Below are positions 48,091-57,877 of a stretch of DNA of 64,000 bases, in pieces (position 1 is the stretch's first letter; every line of letters starts with the position of its first letter). The translations under genes and the position numbers were made by a program. The notes below the pieces were generated by a model. That model was not told where the DNA came from, did not search any database, and saw only the letters and a program-made list of their open reading frames with translations. This DNA is from Rhodoblastus acidophilus (GTDB lineage Bacteria > Pseudomonadota > Alphaproteobacteria > Rhizobiales > Beijerinckiaceae). The DNA lies in assembly GCF_025961575.1 (NCBI RefSeq), contig NZ_JAOQNX010000001.1:124001-188000 (forward strand), written 5' to 3'.

Positions 48091-48843
48091 ATGACCTCCC
48101 GTCCCGAAAAGGCCTTTGTGTTCGCCGCCGGTCTCGGCACGCGCATGCGCCCGCTGACCCTGACCCTGCCCAAACCGCTGATTCAGGTCGGCGGCAAGAC
48201 CATGCTTGATCACATGCTCGACCGTCTGGCCGAAGCCGGGGTGAACGAGACCATCGTCAACGTGCATTGGCTCGCGGACCAGATCGAGGCCGCGCTGAAA
48301 AAGCGCCGGTCGCCCGCGATAAAGATCTCGGACGAGCGGGCGCTGTTGCTCGACCAGGCCGGCGGAATCATAAAGGTTTTGCCTGATTTCGCGGGCAAGC
48401 CGTTCTTCATCTGCAATACGGACGCGCTGTGGATCGATTCGCCTGCCCCCGAGGTCACGCGGCTGCGCGACCACTGGGATGGCGACAAGATGGACGTGCT
48501 GCTGCTCCTCGCCAAAAGCTCCGAAAGCCTTGGCGTCGAAGGCCGCGGCGATTTCTTCATGGACGCGTCCGGCGCGCTGTCCCGTCCCGCGCCGGGCGAG
48601 GAGGCGCCCTACACCTATGCCGGCGTGGGCGTGATCAAATCCGCGCTGTTCGCGAACCGGGCGGTCGAGCCGTTGCGCTTGGCCCCGTTCTTCTTCGACG
48701 CCGCCGCCCGCGGAAAACTTCACGGTCTGGTCCTGCAGGGGCGCTGGCTGCATGTCGGAACGCCCGATATGATCGAACGCGCTGATGCGGCCTTCGCATC
48801 GCGATCGGAGGCCAAGACGTGCCCCCCCGCGTTTTCAACATAG
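48091..48843 (+). CDS. murU: N-acetylmuramate-1-phosphate uridylyltransferase MurU
   Basis: A 250-residue sugar-nucleotide transferase with the signature FAAGLGTRMRPLT (11-23) and PKPLIQVGGKTMLDH. Next to an AmgK it is best read as MurU, making UDP-MurNAc from MurNAc 1-phosphate, a recycling path that lowers fosfomycin sensitivity in Pseudomonas. It starts one base after the tsaE-amgK stop, and its 3' end overlaps addB by 25 bases. Confidence 0.9.
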   Translation: MTSRPEKAFVFAAGLGTRMRPLTLTLPKPLIQVGGKTMLDHMLDRLAEAGVNETIVNVHWLADQIEAALKKRRSPAIKISDERALLLDQAGGIIKVLPDFAGKPFFICNTDALWIDSPAPEVTRLRDHWDGDKMDVLLLLAKSSESLGVEGRGDFFMDASGALSRPAPGEEAPYTYAGVGVIKSALFANRAVEPLRLAPFFFDAAARGKLHGLVLQGRWLHVGTPDMIERADAAFASRSEAKTCPPAFST

Positions 48844-51800
48844 CTCCGGGCTGCCCGTTCCTCGAAACATTTGTGGCAGCCTTTTATGAAGGCCGCGTGA
48901 TCCCCGGGCTGAGCCGATCGTCCCCCAGCGATTTGGCGCGATGCCGAATTTTTGTGCCCACACAGCGCGCTGCGCAGGCTCTGGCCCTGGAGCTGAAGCG
49001 GCAGAACCGCGGCGGCCGCCTGCTGCCCGCGATCCTGCCGCTCGGCGCCCTGGAGGACGACGGCTCCGCGCTCCCCGACGATTTTTTCGACGCGCCGGCG
49101 CCCCGCGCGGCGGGCGAACTCGAACGCCGCATGATTCTCGGCGAACTGATCTTGGCGTGGTCGGCGCACCTCAAGCAAGCCATCGTCTCCATCGACCGCG
49201 ACGGCTCCATCCGCCACGCCCCCGAGCCGCTGCTGGTGGGAACGCACCCGGTCGACGCCTGGCGCCTGTCCGGCGAACTTGCGCGCCTGATCGACGAAAT
49301 GATCATCGAGGACGTCGCCTGGAAAAACCTCGACGCCCTCAACCTCGATTTCGACGAATACTGGCGCCTCACCCTGCACTTCCTCGACATCGCCGTCGAA
49401 GCCTGGCCGGCGATCCAGCGCGAGCGCGGCCTCGTCGATCCCGCGACCCGCCAAAAAGAGTCGATCAAGCGCGCGGTCGAAACAGTTTCGAATGCGGACC
49501 ATCCGGTGATCGCTCTGGGCTCGACGGGCTCCAACATCAGCACGGCGCAATTGCTCGCGGCGATTGCCCGCGCCAAGCGCGGCGCCGTCGTGCTCCCCGG
49601 ACTCGACACCCATCTGGACGCCCGCTCCTTCGCCGCCTTGCGCGACGCCGTAGTGTCGAAGCCGACCCACCCCCAAGCCTTTTTGGCGCGGCTGATCGCC
49701 GGCATCGGCATTGATCGGGACGACGTCGTCCCGCTCGGAACCGCTGCCGCAAAACTGGCGAAGCGCGAGGAATTCATCTCCGAAAGCTTTCGGCCCGCCG
49801 AGAGCACGGACCTTTGGCGGCATTGGCGCGCCCTGCAACACCCGGCTGACCTCCGCGCCGCGCTGGACGGCGTTTGCGTCATCGAAGCCGCCAACGAACG
49901 CGAGGAAGCGCTCGCCATCGCCGTTTGCCTGCGCGAGGCGCTTGAGGACGAGACGCGAATCACCGCCTTGGTGACGCCGGATCGCGCGCTGGCGAGACGC
50001 GTGCGCGCGGAAATGCTGCGCTGGGACGTCGAGATCGACGACACCGGCGGCGTCTCCCTCGGCCTGACGCAGGCCGGGACTTTGGCGAGCCTCCTCCTCA
50101 AACTGTTGGACGCAACGTCCTGGGCCGCCTTGCTCAGCCACCCGCTGGCGACATTCGGCCTGGAATCGCAAGCGCCGGACCTTGCGCGTCTGTTCGAGAT
50201 CGGCGTGCTGCGGTCAGGCGCGCGCGTCACGGGGCGCTGGCGCCCGGAAGTGGACCGCGCCCGCGAGGCGGCGCAAAGGCGCGACGCGCATCCCCGACAA
50301 AAGGCGATTTCGGAGGAGCAATGGCTCCAACTGGAAGATTTTGCCGACCGCCTCGACGCCGCCCTGGCGCCGCTTCAATCCCTGACCGGCCGCTTCCCGC
50401 TGAGCCGCTGGCTCGAGGCGCATCGCCAGGCGATTGTCCTCACGACCGGCTCGGACATTCTTGCCCCCGGCGAGGATGGCGAGGCCCTCGCCGCCCTTTT
50501 CGACGACCTGTCCGGCGCGGCGAGCGCGCGTTACGTCTTCGATCTCGAGGCCTACACGACCTTCTTCGACGCCCTGGTCGGAGAGCGCGTGTTGCGCGGC
50601 GCCGAGAGCGGCCATCCGCGTCTCAAAATTCTGGGACTTTTGGAGGCGCGGCTGTTCGGCGCGACGCGCGTCGTTCTGGCGGGGCTCGACGAAACCGTCT
50701 GGCCGCCGGAGGCGCCGAGCAGCTCCCTGTTGAGCCGCCCGATGCGCGAAAAGCTCGGCCTCTCCTCCATCGACCGCAGGATCGGACAGACGGCCCACGA
50801 TTTCTGCCAAGCGCTCGGGACGCAAGAGGTGATCATCACCCGCGCCCGGAAACGCGGCGGCGTCCCCACCATTCCCTCGCGCTTCCTGCAACGCATGGAG
50901 GCGCTGGCCGGCGCCGAGATTTTTGACGACCTGCGCGTGCGCGGCGCGCGTTGGCTCGATTTCGCCCGCCGCCTCGACCAATCCGCGCCCGTCGCCCCGT
51001 TGAAACGGCCGGACCCGAAGCCGCCGATGGAGCTGAGACCCAAAACCCTCTCGGTCACCAAGATCGAGACGCTGCGCCGCGACCCCTTTTCCATCTACGC
51101 CCAGCACATCCTGCAGTTGGAGCCGCTGCCGCCGCTGGATGAGGAAACCGGCGCGCGCGAGATCGGCGTCGCCGTCCACGCCGTTCTGGAAGAATTTTGC
51201 CGCGCCCACCCGCACGGCCCCCTGCCGGAAGACGCGCGCGAAAAACTCCTGGACCTCCTGAAACGCCAGCTCGGCGCCCTCGCCAATGATCCGGAGTTCC
51301 AGACGTTTCGCTGGCCGCGCCTGCAAAACGGAATTGACCTCTATCTCGCCTACGAGGCCGAGCGCCGTCCGGCGCTGAAAAAACTGTTCATCGAGGAAGG
51401 CGGCGCGCTCTCGATCCCATTGCGCGACGGCTCGGAATTCCTGCTGACCTGCCGGGCGGACCGCATCGAATTTTCGGTCGACGGAAACATGGCCGTTTGC
51501 GATTTCAAGACCGGCGCAGTCCCGAGTTTTGCGCAGATCAGCGCCGGCTTTTCGCCGCAACTGACCCTGGAAGCCGCGATGATCGCGCGCGGCGGTTTTA
51601 GGCGCATCAAACCCGGCCCGGTGACCTCAGGTTTTTACATTCCGCTCGGCGGCGCGCCAAAAAGCGCGGTCAGCGAAATCAAACCGGGCCCGCGCGCCCG
51701 CGAGAAACTGACCTTTGAGGAGCTCGCGGAAGAGCATTTCAGCGAACTGCAAAAACTGCTCAACGATTTTCGCGATCCCAGGCGCGGCTATCCCGCCCGC

Positions 51801-51899
51801 CCCTTCCCGCAATTCGCCTCGCGCTACAACGATTACGATCATCTGGCGCGCACGCGGGAATGGTCCATCGTCGGCGCCAATGAAGCGGACGACGCATGA
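48819..51899 (+). CDS. addB: Double-strand break repair protein AddB
   Basis: The AddB subunit (1026 residues) of the AddAB helicase-nuclease that resects double-strand breaks for RecA. It has the helicase-like but inactive body and a C-terminal PD-(D/E)XK nuclease domain (about 750-985): SVTKIETLRRDPF, the metal-ligand region in RADRIEF, and DFKTG with Asp895. The GTG start at 48819 has GGAGG upstream inside murU. It overlaps addA by four bases (ATGA). Since AddA here lacks its nuclease, this may be the only nuclease centre of the complex. Confidence 0.94.
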   Translation: MPPRVFNIAPGCPFLETFVAAFYEGRVIPGLSRSSPSDLARCRIFVPTQRAAQALALELKRQNRGGRLLPAILPLGALEDDGSALPDDFFDAPAPRAAGELERRMILGELILAWSAHLKQAIVSIDRDGSIRHAPEPLLVGTHPVDAWRLSGELARLIDEMIIEDVAWKNLDALNLDFDEYWRLTLHFLDIAVEAWPAIQRERGLVDPATRQKESIKRAVETVSNADHPVIALGSTGSNISTAQLLAAIARAKRGAVVLPGLDTHLDARSFAALRDAVVSKPTHPQAFLARLIAGIGIDRDDVVPLGTAAAKLAKREEFISESFRPAESTDLWRHWRALQHPADLRAALDGVCVIEAANEREEALAIAVCLREALEDETRITALVTPDRALARRVRAEMLRWDVEIDDTGGVSLGLTQAGTLASLLLKLLDATSWAALLSHPLATFGLESQAPDLARLFEIGVLRSGARVTGRWRPEVDRAREAAQRRDAHPRQKAISEEQWLQLEDFADRLDAALAPLQSLTGRFPLSRWLEAHRQAIVLTTGSDILAPGEDGEALAALFDDLSGAASARYVFDLEAYTTFFDALVGERVLRGAESGHPRLKILGLLEARLFGATRVVLAGLDETVWPPEAPSSSLLSRPMREKLGLSSIDRRIGQTAHDFCQALGTQEVIITRARKRGGVPTIPSRFLQRMEALAGAEIFDDLRVRGARWLDFARRLDQSAPVAPLKRPDPKPPMELRPKTLSVTKIETLRRDPFSIYAQHILQLEPLPPLDEETGAREIGVAVHAVLEEFCRAHPHGPLPEDAREKLLDLLKRQLGALANDPEFQTFRWPRLQNGIDLYLAYEAERRPALKKLFIEEGGALSIPLRDGSEFLLTCRADRIEFSVDGNMAVCDFKTGAVPSFAQISAGFSPQLTLEAAMIARGGFRRIKPGPVTSGFYIPLGGAPKSAVSEIKPGPRAREKLTFEELAEEHFSELQKLLNDFRDPRRGYPARPFPQFASRYNDYDHLARTREWSIVGANEADDA

Positions 51900-54727
51900 A
51901 GCCGCCGATTCCGGAAAAGACGCGGTACGATCAAACGCGCGCCTCGGACCCGCAAAAATCGGCCTGGGTCGCCGCCAATGCCGGCTCGGGCAAAACCCAT
52001 GTCCTGGCCCAGCGCGTCATCCGCCTGCTGCTCCAGGGCGCCCGCCCCGACCGCATCCTGTGCCTGACTTTTACCAAGGCGGCGGCGACCAATATGTCGG
52101 AGCGCGTGTTCCGCACGCTGGCGAATTGGGCGACCTTTTCGGATGCCGAACTCGGCGACGCCATCGCGGCGACCGGAGAAAAGCGCCCCGAGCCGGCGGG
52201 TCTTGCGGCCGCACGCAAGCTTTTCGCCCGCGCGCTTGAGACGCCCGGCGGCCTCAAAACCCTGACAATCCATGCGTTTTGTGAGCGGCTGCTGCACATC
52301 GCCCCGTTCGAGGCCAACGTTCCCGCGAATTTTTCGGTGCTGGAAGACCAGCAAAAGAGCGAACTGCTCGACCGCGCCCGCGCCGATGTCTTGGCTGCGG
52401 CCGCCGAAGATGCTGCGCTTCGCTCTGCGCTCGAAATCGTCGCCCGCGACGGCGGCGTCGATTTTGAGAAGACCATCGGCAGCGCCCTGGAAAAGCGCGC
52501 CGCCTTCCGCGAACTGAATCAAGAAGACGCCCAACAACGCCTCCGCACGGCGCTGGGCGCCGGCGCGCATGACACGGTCGAAACGGTCCTGCGCGCCATA
52601 GGCGCAGGAGACCTGCCCCCGGAGGACTGGCCGAAAGTGGCCGATTTTTTGGCCACCGGCTCAGCCACGGATCAAAAAAACGCCTCCGCCTTTCGCGCGG
52701 CGCACCAGCATTGGCGCGCAGAAAAGCTTGAGGCGGCCAGCCAGTCGCTGGCGTCGATCTATTTGAAAAGCGATGGCGGACCAGCAAAACTGCTGACCAA
52801 GGCGCTCGCGACCGCTCGGCCCGACATGCTGGCGGCGCTGGAGGCCGAGCAAAGCCGCCTGATGCTGCTGTGGGACAGATTGGCCGCCGCGCGCGTGTGC
52901 GAGCGAACCCTCGCCCTGGCTGTGGTCGTCAACGCCGTCGCGGATCGCTACGAGCGCGACAAGTCGATGCGCCAATGCATCGACTTCGACGACATGATCG
53001 AACGCACCTCGACGCTGTTGACCCGATCCTCGGCGGCCTGGCTCCTCAAAAAACTCGACGGCGGCATCGACCACATTCTGCTCGACGAGGCCCAGGACAC
53101 ATCGGCGTCGCAATGGGAGATCGTCGAGCGCATTTCGGCGGATTTTTTCGCCGGCGAAGGCCAAGCCAAGCACGTCCGCACCCTGTTCGTCGTCGGCGAC
53201 GAAAAGCAATCCATCTTTTCTTTCCAGGGCGCGCAGCCCGAGCTGTTTTCGACGAAGCGGCGCATGTTCGCGCAAAAAATTCGCGAGGCGGACCAGCAAT
53301 TCGAATCCGTCGAACTGCACCTGTCCTTCCGCTCGGCGCCCGGCGTTCTGGCCGCGGTCGATGAGATTTTTTCTTCGCCCGAGCGCAGCCGGGGCCTTTA
53401 CGGCGGGCAGGAGCACGTCAAAACCGTGCACGAGGCCTGGAAACGCGAGCAGCCGTCGATCGTCGAACTCTGGGACGTGATCGCGGCCTTAGAGAGCGAA
53501 CCCAGCCGCGACTGGCGCCTGCCGCTGGACTATCGCGACGAGACCGATCCGGCAGTCGCCTCCGCCCGGCGCATCGCCGGCGTCATCGCCGGCTGGCTGC
53601 GCGACGGCGAACCGATCGGAACGGGTCAAAACCGTCGCGCCATAAGGCCCGACGACATCATGATCCTGGTGCGCCGCCGCGACGCATTTTTCGAGGCGAT
53701 GATCCGCGCCTTGAAGGAAAAGGGCGTGCCGACCGCCGGTTCCGATCGGCTGGCGCTCGCCGAGCATATCGCCGTCATGGACCTGCTGGCGATCGCGCGC
53801 TTCGCCTTGTTGCCCGAGGATGACCTTACGCTCGCGACGGTTTTGAAAAGCCCGGTGTTCGGCCTCGGCGACGAGGACCTGATCGCTCTGGCGCCGAACC
53901 GCGAAGGCGCGCTCATCCGGGCGCTGCAAACGTCCGAGCGCCCCGAACATCAGGCCGCCTGCGCAAAACTCGACCTGCTCGGCCGCATGGCGCGCGAGCT
54001 CCCCCCCTTCGATTTCTTCGCCAGACTTTTGGGGCCGATGAGAGCGCGCGAAAAAATCCTGGCCCGTCTCGGTCCGGAAGCCGGCGACGTCCTCGACGAA
54101 TTCTTGAACCTCGCCCTCCAGCATGAGGGCAAGACGACGCCGAACCTGCGCACTTTCGTCGCCGAGGTGGAATCGTCGGAGGGAACGATCAAGCGCGATC
54201 TCGACACCGGCGCCGGCCAGGTCCGCGTCATGACCATCCACGCGGCCAAGGGGCTTGAAAGCCGGATCGTCTTCCTGCCCGACGTCTGCGCGACGCCGAC
54301 CACCCGCCTGGATTTCCCGATCTTCCTGTTCGAGACGCCAGCCGGCCCGCTGCCGGCATGGTCGCCGCGAAAGGAGCTGGACTGCGCGCGGGTCGGGGCC
54401 CTGCGGGCGGACAAGAAGGAAGCGGGATTGCAGGAATACCGGCGACTGCTCTATGTCGCCATGACACGGGCCGAGGAACGCGTCTATATCGGCGGCCATC
54501 GCGGCAAGAACGCGCTTCAGCCGGAAAGCTGGCGCCTCATGCTGGAGCAGGCCCTGAGCGCAAACGCCCAGACCGCTCCCGCGCCGTGGAGCCAGGACGA
54601 AACCGTTCTGCGCTACGCGGACCAGCCGTCCGATGGGCCATGCGAAAAGCCCGAGGCCGCTGGTCCCGCGGAAAAAACGGAAATGCCGGATTGGCTCACC
54701 CGCCCGGCGCCCGCGCCACAAGCTTGA
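51896..54727 (+). CDS. addA: Double-strand break repair helicase AddA, lacking C-terminal nuclease
   Basis: The UvrD-type helicase subunit of AddAB. Seen in order: Walker A ANAGSGKT (27-34), CLTFTKAAATNM, the DEAQDT box, GDEKQSIFSFQGA, VMTIHAAKGLES and YVAMTRAEERVY. It ends at residue 943, just after PDWLTRPAPAP, the linker that in relatives leads into a RecB-like nuclease domain. AddA proteins of this order are, as I recall, about 1,100-1,200 residues, so roughly 200 are missing. No trace of the nuclease is seen in any frame downstream. The helicase part looks intact, so the gene is probably functional but shortened. Confidence 0.9.
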   Translation: MKPPIPEKTRYDQTRASDPQKSAWVAANAGSGKTHVLAQRVIRLLLQGARPDRILCLTFTKAAATNMSERVFRTLANWATFSDAELGDAIAATGEKRPEPAGLAAARKLFARALETPGGLKTLTIHAFCERLLHIAPFEANVPANFSVLEDQQKSELLDRARADVLAAAAEDAALRSALEIVARDGGVDFEKTIGSALEKRAAFRELNQEDAQQRLRTALGAGAHDTVETVLRAIGAGDLPPEDWPKVADFLATGSATDQKNASAFRAAHQHWRAEKLEAASQSLASIYLKSDGGPAKLLTKALATARPDMLAALEAEQSRLMLLWDRLAAARVCERTLALAVVVNAVADRYERDKSMRQCIDFDDMIERTSTLLTRSSAAWLLKKLDGGIDHILLDEAQDTSASQWEIVERISADFFAGEGQAKHVRTLFVVGDEKQSIFSFQGAQPELFSTKRRMFAQKIREADQQFESVELHLSFRSAPGVLAAVDEIFSSPERSRGLYGGQEHVKTVHEAWKREQPSIVELWDVIAALESEPSRDWRLPLDYRDETDPAVASARRIAGVIAGWLRDGEPIGTGQNRRAIRPDDIMILVRRRDAFFEAMIRALKEKGVPTAGSDRLALAEHIAVMDLLAIARFALLPEDDLTLATVLKSPVFGLGDEDLIALAPNREGALIRALQTSERPEHQAACAKLDLLGRMARELPPFDFFARLLGPMRAREKILARLGPEAGDVLDEFLNLALQHEGKTTPNLRTFVAEVESSEGTIKRDLDTGAGQVRVMTIHAAKGLESRIVFLPDVCATPTTRLDFPIFLFETPAGPLPAWSPRKELDCARVGALRADKKEAGLQEYRRLLYVAMTRAEERVYIGGHRGKNALQPESWRLMLEQALSANAQTAPAPWSQDETVLRYADQPSDGPCEKPEAAGPAEKTEMPDWLTRPAPAPQA

Positions 54728-54802
54728 GCGCTATGCCTTTGTTAACCATAAATGCCTAACGCTAGAGCTGGCGTGATCGCGCGCCGCTCTAGCGAGGTTC
54801 AG

Positions 54803-56419
54803 GTGTCGAGTTTTCCGCGTCGAGGCGTTCGCCGGGCCGCGCTGTCGCTGACGGCGCTGCTTGCGTTCGCGCCGATCTGGACCGCCGGCGCGCAGCAGAT
54901 CGATCGCCTGTCGAAGCCCGGGCCGCCCGCGCCGGCGCCGATGGACGATTCGCTCAGGCTCGGCGACGACGGATCGGCGTCCCTGGACGCAGCGGGCGCG
55001 CCGCCCGAAGGCGGCGCCGGCGAGCTTCCCGGAACCGACGCGATGGATTTGCGCAGCGGCGCCGACGACGAGGACAGGCCGGCGCCCCGGAGACCCGGCC
55101 AAAGACCGCCAAAGAGAATGCCGGCTCTGCCGCCGCTCGTCCCCTATGCGACCTCCGCCGAGGCGCGGCGGGCGGCGAGGCTGAACCACGTCCCGGTTCC
55201 CGGCGACGCCGATTACATCGCCCCCTCGCCGACCACGGCGGCGCCGCCGCCGATTCCGAGCAAGCCCCGCCCCAGGGTCGAGGAGCGGCCCTATGCGCCG
55301 ATCGGGATCGATGTCGGCCTGCTGCGGGTCAGGCCGTATTACGAAAGCGATATCGGCTTCAACAACAACCCGGGCGGCTCGCAAAGCGGGAACGTCACCC
55401 CTTCGGCCTTCACCCGCCAGGAGATCGGCGCCGCAGCGGAATCCGATTGGGGCGCCCACAGCTTCACCGGCAAGATGCGCCTCGGCTATTACGACTATTT
55501 CAACGCGCATCCCTCCGATGCGCCGGACGGCGTGGGCGATTTCCTGCTGCGCCTCGACGCCGCCCGCGACCTGAAGATCAATGTGGACGGCGCCTACAGC
55601 CTGGGCACGCAAGGCGCGAGCTCGCCGAACATCATCAATGCCGGCCAGCTCTCGAACCGCCCGATCGTCGCCATTTTCAGCGGAGGTTTGGGCTTCACCA
55701 AAACCTTCAACCGGCTCGACCTCACCCTGCGCGGCTCCGCCGAGCGGGACTACTGGCAGGACGCCCATTTCACCGACGGCTACACGCAGAACCTGTCCGC
55801 CTATTCCTACAACGCCTATGGCGTGAGCGGGCGCGCCTCCTACGAGCTGAACCCGGGCGTCAAACCCTTCATCGAGGCGAATGTCGACACGCGCCTCCAC
55901 GACGGCGCCTATTGGCGGGATTCCAACGGCGTCCAGGTTCGGGCCGGCACGTCGTTCGAGATCACCCGCTTGCTCACCGGCGTGATCAGCGTCGGCTATG
56001 GCCAGCGCAATTATTACCGCGATCCCCTGCTCATCCCGCTGCGCGGCCCGCTGCTCGATTCGTCCCTGCTCTGGACGGTGACGCCCCTGACCCGGGTGAG
56101 CCTGCGCGGGACGACCACGATGGACGAGACCACCATGCCCCTCTCGCCCGGCGCCCTCACCCACGCCGTCAATCTTGAAGTGGCGCATGCGCTGATGCGC
56201 AATGTGACGCTGACCGCCTTGGGCAGCGTCACGAACTCGCGCTACGAGGGCGTCAATCTGATCCAGACCACCTATCAGGGCGGTCTCCAGGTGGAATACA
56301 GCCTGACGCGCTCCGTCGTGGTCAAGGGCTCGTTCACGCATCAGCGGCTGGACTCGAACCAGCCCGGAAGCGATTATACGGCCAACATCATCATGGTCGG
56401 CCTGCGGCTACAGCGCTGA
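54803..56419 (+). CDS. Outer-membrane beta-barrel protein (BBP2-like)
   Basis: A 538-residue precursor with a signal peptide (RRGVRRAALSLTALLAFAPIW, read as basic start then hydrophobic; cut after TAGA near residue 30), a Pro/Arg-rich linker to about residue 160, and a C-terminal barrel of alternating strands ending in the aromatic/charged terminal strand IIMVGLRLQR. It resembles the putative beta-barrel porin 2 family often tied to exopolysaccharide export or unknown roles. The GTG at 54803 has GAGG five bases upstream; an ATG at 54752 would add 17 residues but has no ribosome site. Confidence 0.8.
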   Translation: MSSFPRRGVRRAALSLTALLAFAPIWTAGAQQIDRLSKPGPPAPAPMDDSLRLGDDGSASLDAAGAPPEGGAGELPGTDAMDLRSGADDEDRPAPRRPGQRPPKRMPALPPLVPYATSAEARRAARLNHVPVPGDADYIAPSPTTAAPPPIPSKPRPRVEERPYAPIGIDVGLLRVRPYYESDIGFNNNPGGSQSGNVTPSAFTRQEIGAAAESDWGAHSFTGKMRLGYYDYFNAHPSDAPDGVGDFLLRLDAARDLKINVDGAYSLGTQGASSPNIINAGQLSNRPIVAIFSGGLGFTKTFNRLDLTLRGSAERDYWQDAHFTDGYTQNLSAYSYNAYGVSGRASYELNPGVKPFIEANVDTRLHDGAYWRDSNGVQVRAGTSFEITRLLTGVISVGYGQRNYYRDPLLIPLRGPLLDSSLLWTVTPLTRVSLRGTTTMDETTMPLSPGALTHAVNLEVAHALMRNVTLTALGSVTNSRYEGVNLIQTTYQGGLQVEYSLTRSVVVKGSFTHQRLDSNQPGSDYTANIIMVGLRLQR

Positions 56420-56430
56420 AGTCGGAAAGG

Positions 56431-56446
56431 TTTAGACAAGGTTAAC
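56431..56446 (+). promoter_or_regulatory. CtrA-like box upstream of the chemoreceptor gene
   Basis: TTTA-GACAAGG-TTAAC, one mismatch from the CtrA consensus TTAA-N7-TTAAC, 46 bases before the chemoreceptor ATG. CtrA commonly drives motility and chemotaxis genes in alphaproteobacteria. This is inference from sequence. Confidence 0.45.
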
Positions 56447-56491
56447 GCGATTAGACTGCGCGACGCCACGCCCGCGCAAAGTGCTCCCGCC

Positions 56492-57877
56492 ATGCTGAAC
56501 CTCCTGAAGCCGAAGCGAACCGAACAGGTCGCCATCGCCCCCCCGAGCGAACCCGACAGCGCGCAAGCGCAACAGGATCTGCTCAGGCCCATCGCCGAAG
56601 CCATCTACCGGCTGCGCGCCGGCCTCCGGCCCGAAGGCGCGTTTCCCGATCCCGTGGGCGCGGCGCTGCTCGCCCTGTTCGAGGCGCTCCAGGCGCGCGA
56701 CGAAGCCGGCTTGAGGCAGACCGTCGGGCTCTCGACCCAGGCCAGCGAAGCCATGGCGTCCTTCTCGCGCACCACCGTGGAAGTGCGCGAGATCGACAAG
56801 CTGGTGCAGGACATGTCAGCGGCGCTGGGACGCCTCGACGGCTCCATGAAAAACCTGGACGCGGTCGGCGGCCAGACCCGGACCGTGATGCTGGAGAGCG
56901 CCCAGCTCGTCCGCGAGGGCGCGCAAGCCGTGGGCGCCTCAACCGCCTCGGTGGAGCAGATCGGCGAAGCGCTGAAGAAACTCGCCGCGCGCGCCGCCGC
57001 GCTCACCGAGGCGACCGCGCAAATCACGGGCATTGTCGGCAATATCGAGGCCATCGCCTCGCAGACCAACATGCTGGCGCTCAACGCCACCATCGAGGCG
57101 GCGCGCGCCGGCGAAAGCGGCCGGGGATTTGCGGTGGTGGCGCAGGAGGTCAAGGCGCTCGCCGGCCAGACCGCCAAGGCCACGGACGATATCCGCCGGC
57201 GCATCGAGCGCCTGCGCGGCGACACCGAGGGCCTCGGCGCTTGCGTCGTCGACGCGGAGGCGGCGATGGAGCATTGCCGGGAGGTCAATGCCGAAGCCCA
57301 TTCGAAAATGTCGGCGGCCGAGGCGGCGCGCGAATCCAACGCGGGCCGGATGAGCGAGCTTTTTCAAATTCTCGGCGAACAGACGGCGACGACCTCGCAG
57401 CTGGCGACGACCGCCGCGAAAATCTCAAAGCAGCTCGACAAGACCGTCGTACATTCCAACGCCGCCGTCGCCGCCTGCAAGGCGTCGGACAAGCTGATCG
57501 AAGCCCAGCTCGCCGAGTTCGACACGCGCAGCCCGCGCGACTACGTGCTGCACCGCGCCAAGTCGGACCACATGCTGTGGAAGAAGCATTTGAACGAAAT
57601 GCTCGCGGGTGTGTCAAAGCTCGAGGCGTCGGAACTGGTCGATCATCATTCCTGCCGGCTCGGCAAGTGGCGCGACGGGCCGGTCGAGCCCTCGATCAAG
57701 CGGCATCCGGCCTTTGCCGCGCTGGAGCGGCCGCATGAGGCCGTTCACGTCCACGGCCGGCGCGCGGCCGAGTTTTTTGCGCGGGGCGACCGCGCCGGCG
57801 CCTTTGCCGAAGTCGAGAAAATGGAGGCGGCCTCGACCGAGGTCGTCCGCCTCCTGGATCAGCTGATCAACCGATGA
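56492..57877 (+). CDS. Soluble chemoreceptor with C-terminal CZB zinc-binding domain
   Basis: A 461-residue methyl-accepting chemotaxis protein without membrane segments. The signalling hairpin is around residues 184-222 ([20 protein letters not shown], then [13 protein letters not shown]). The C-terminal chemoreceptor zinc-binding domain (about 355-460) has likely ligands His360, Cys388 (in CRLGKW), His415 and His419. CZB proteins sense zinc or hypochlorous acid in studied bacteria, and this one would act in the cytosol. It abuts convergent galU with no gap and has a CtrA-like box upstream. Confidence 0.93.
   Translation: MLNLLKPKRTEQVAIAPPSEPDSAQAQQDLLRPIAEAIYRLRAGLRPEGAFPDPVGAALLALFEALQARDEAGLRQTVGLSTQASEAMASFSRTTVEVREIDKLVQDMSAALGRLDGSMKNLDAVGGQTRTVMLESAQLVREGAQAVGASTASVEQIGEALKKLAARAAALTEATAQITGIVGNIEAIASQTNMLALNATIEAARAGESGRGFAVVAQEVKALAGQTAKATDDIRRRIERLRGDTEGLGACVVDAEAAMEHCREVNAEAHSKMSAAEAARESNAGRMSELFQILGEQTATTSQLATTAAKISKQLDKTVVHSNAAVAACKASDKLIEAQLAEFDTRSPRDYVLHRAKSDHMLWKKHLNEMLAGVSKLEASELVDHHSCRLGKWRDGPVEPSIKRHPAFAALERPHEAVHVHGRRAAEFFARGDRAGAFAEVEKMEAASTEVVRLLDQLINR

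Noticed and set aside
54742-54746. CtrA site before the beta-barrel gene
   Set aside because: Only a TTAAC half-site; no TTAA at the required spacing on either side.
54728-54802. Frameshift explaining the short AddA
   Set aside because: No nuclease-like motifs appear in any frame after the stop, and a different complete gene follows, so true loss fits better.
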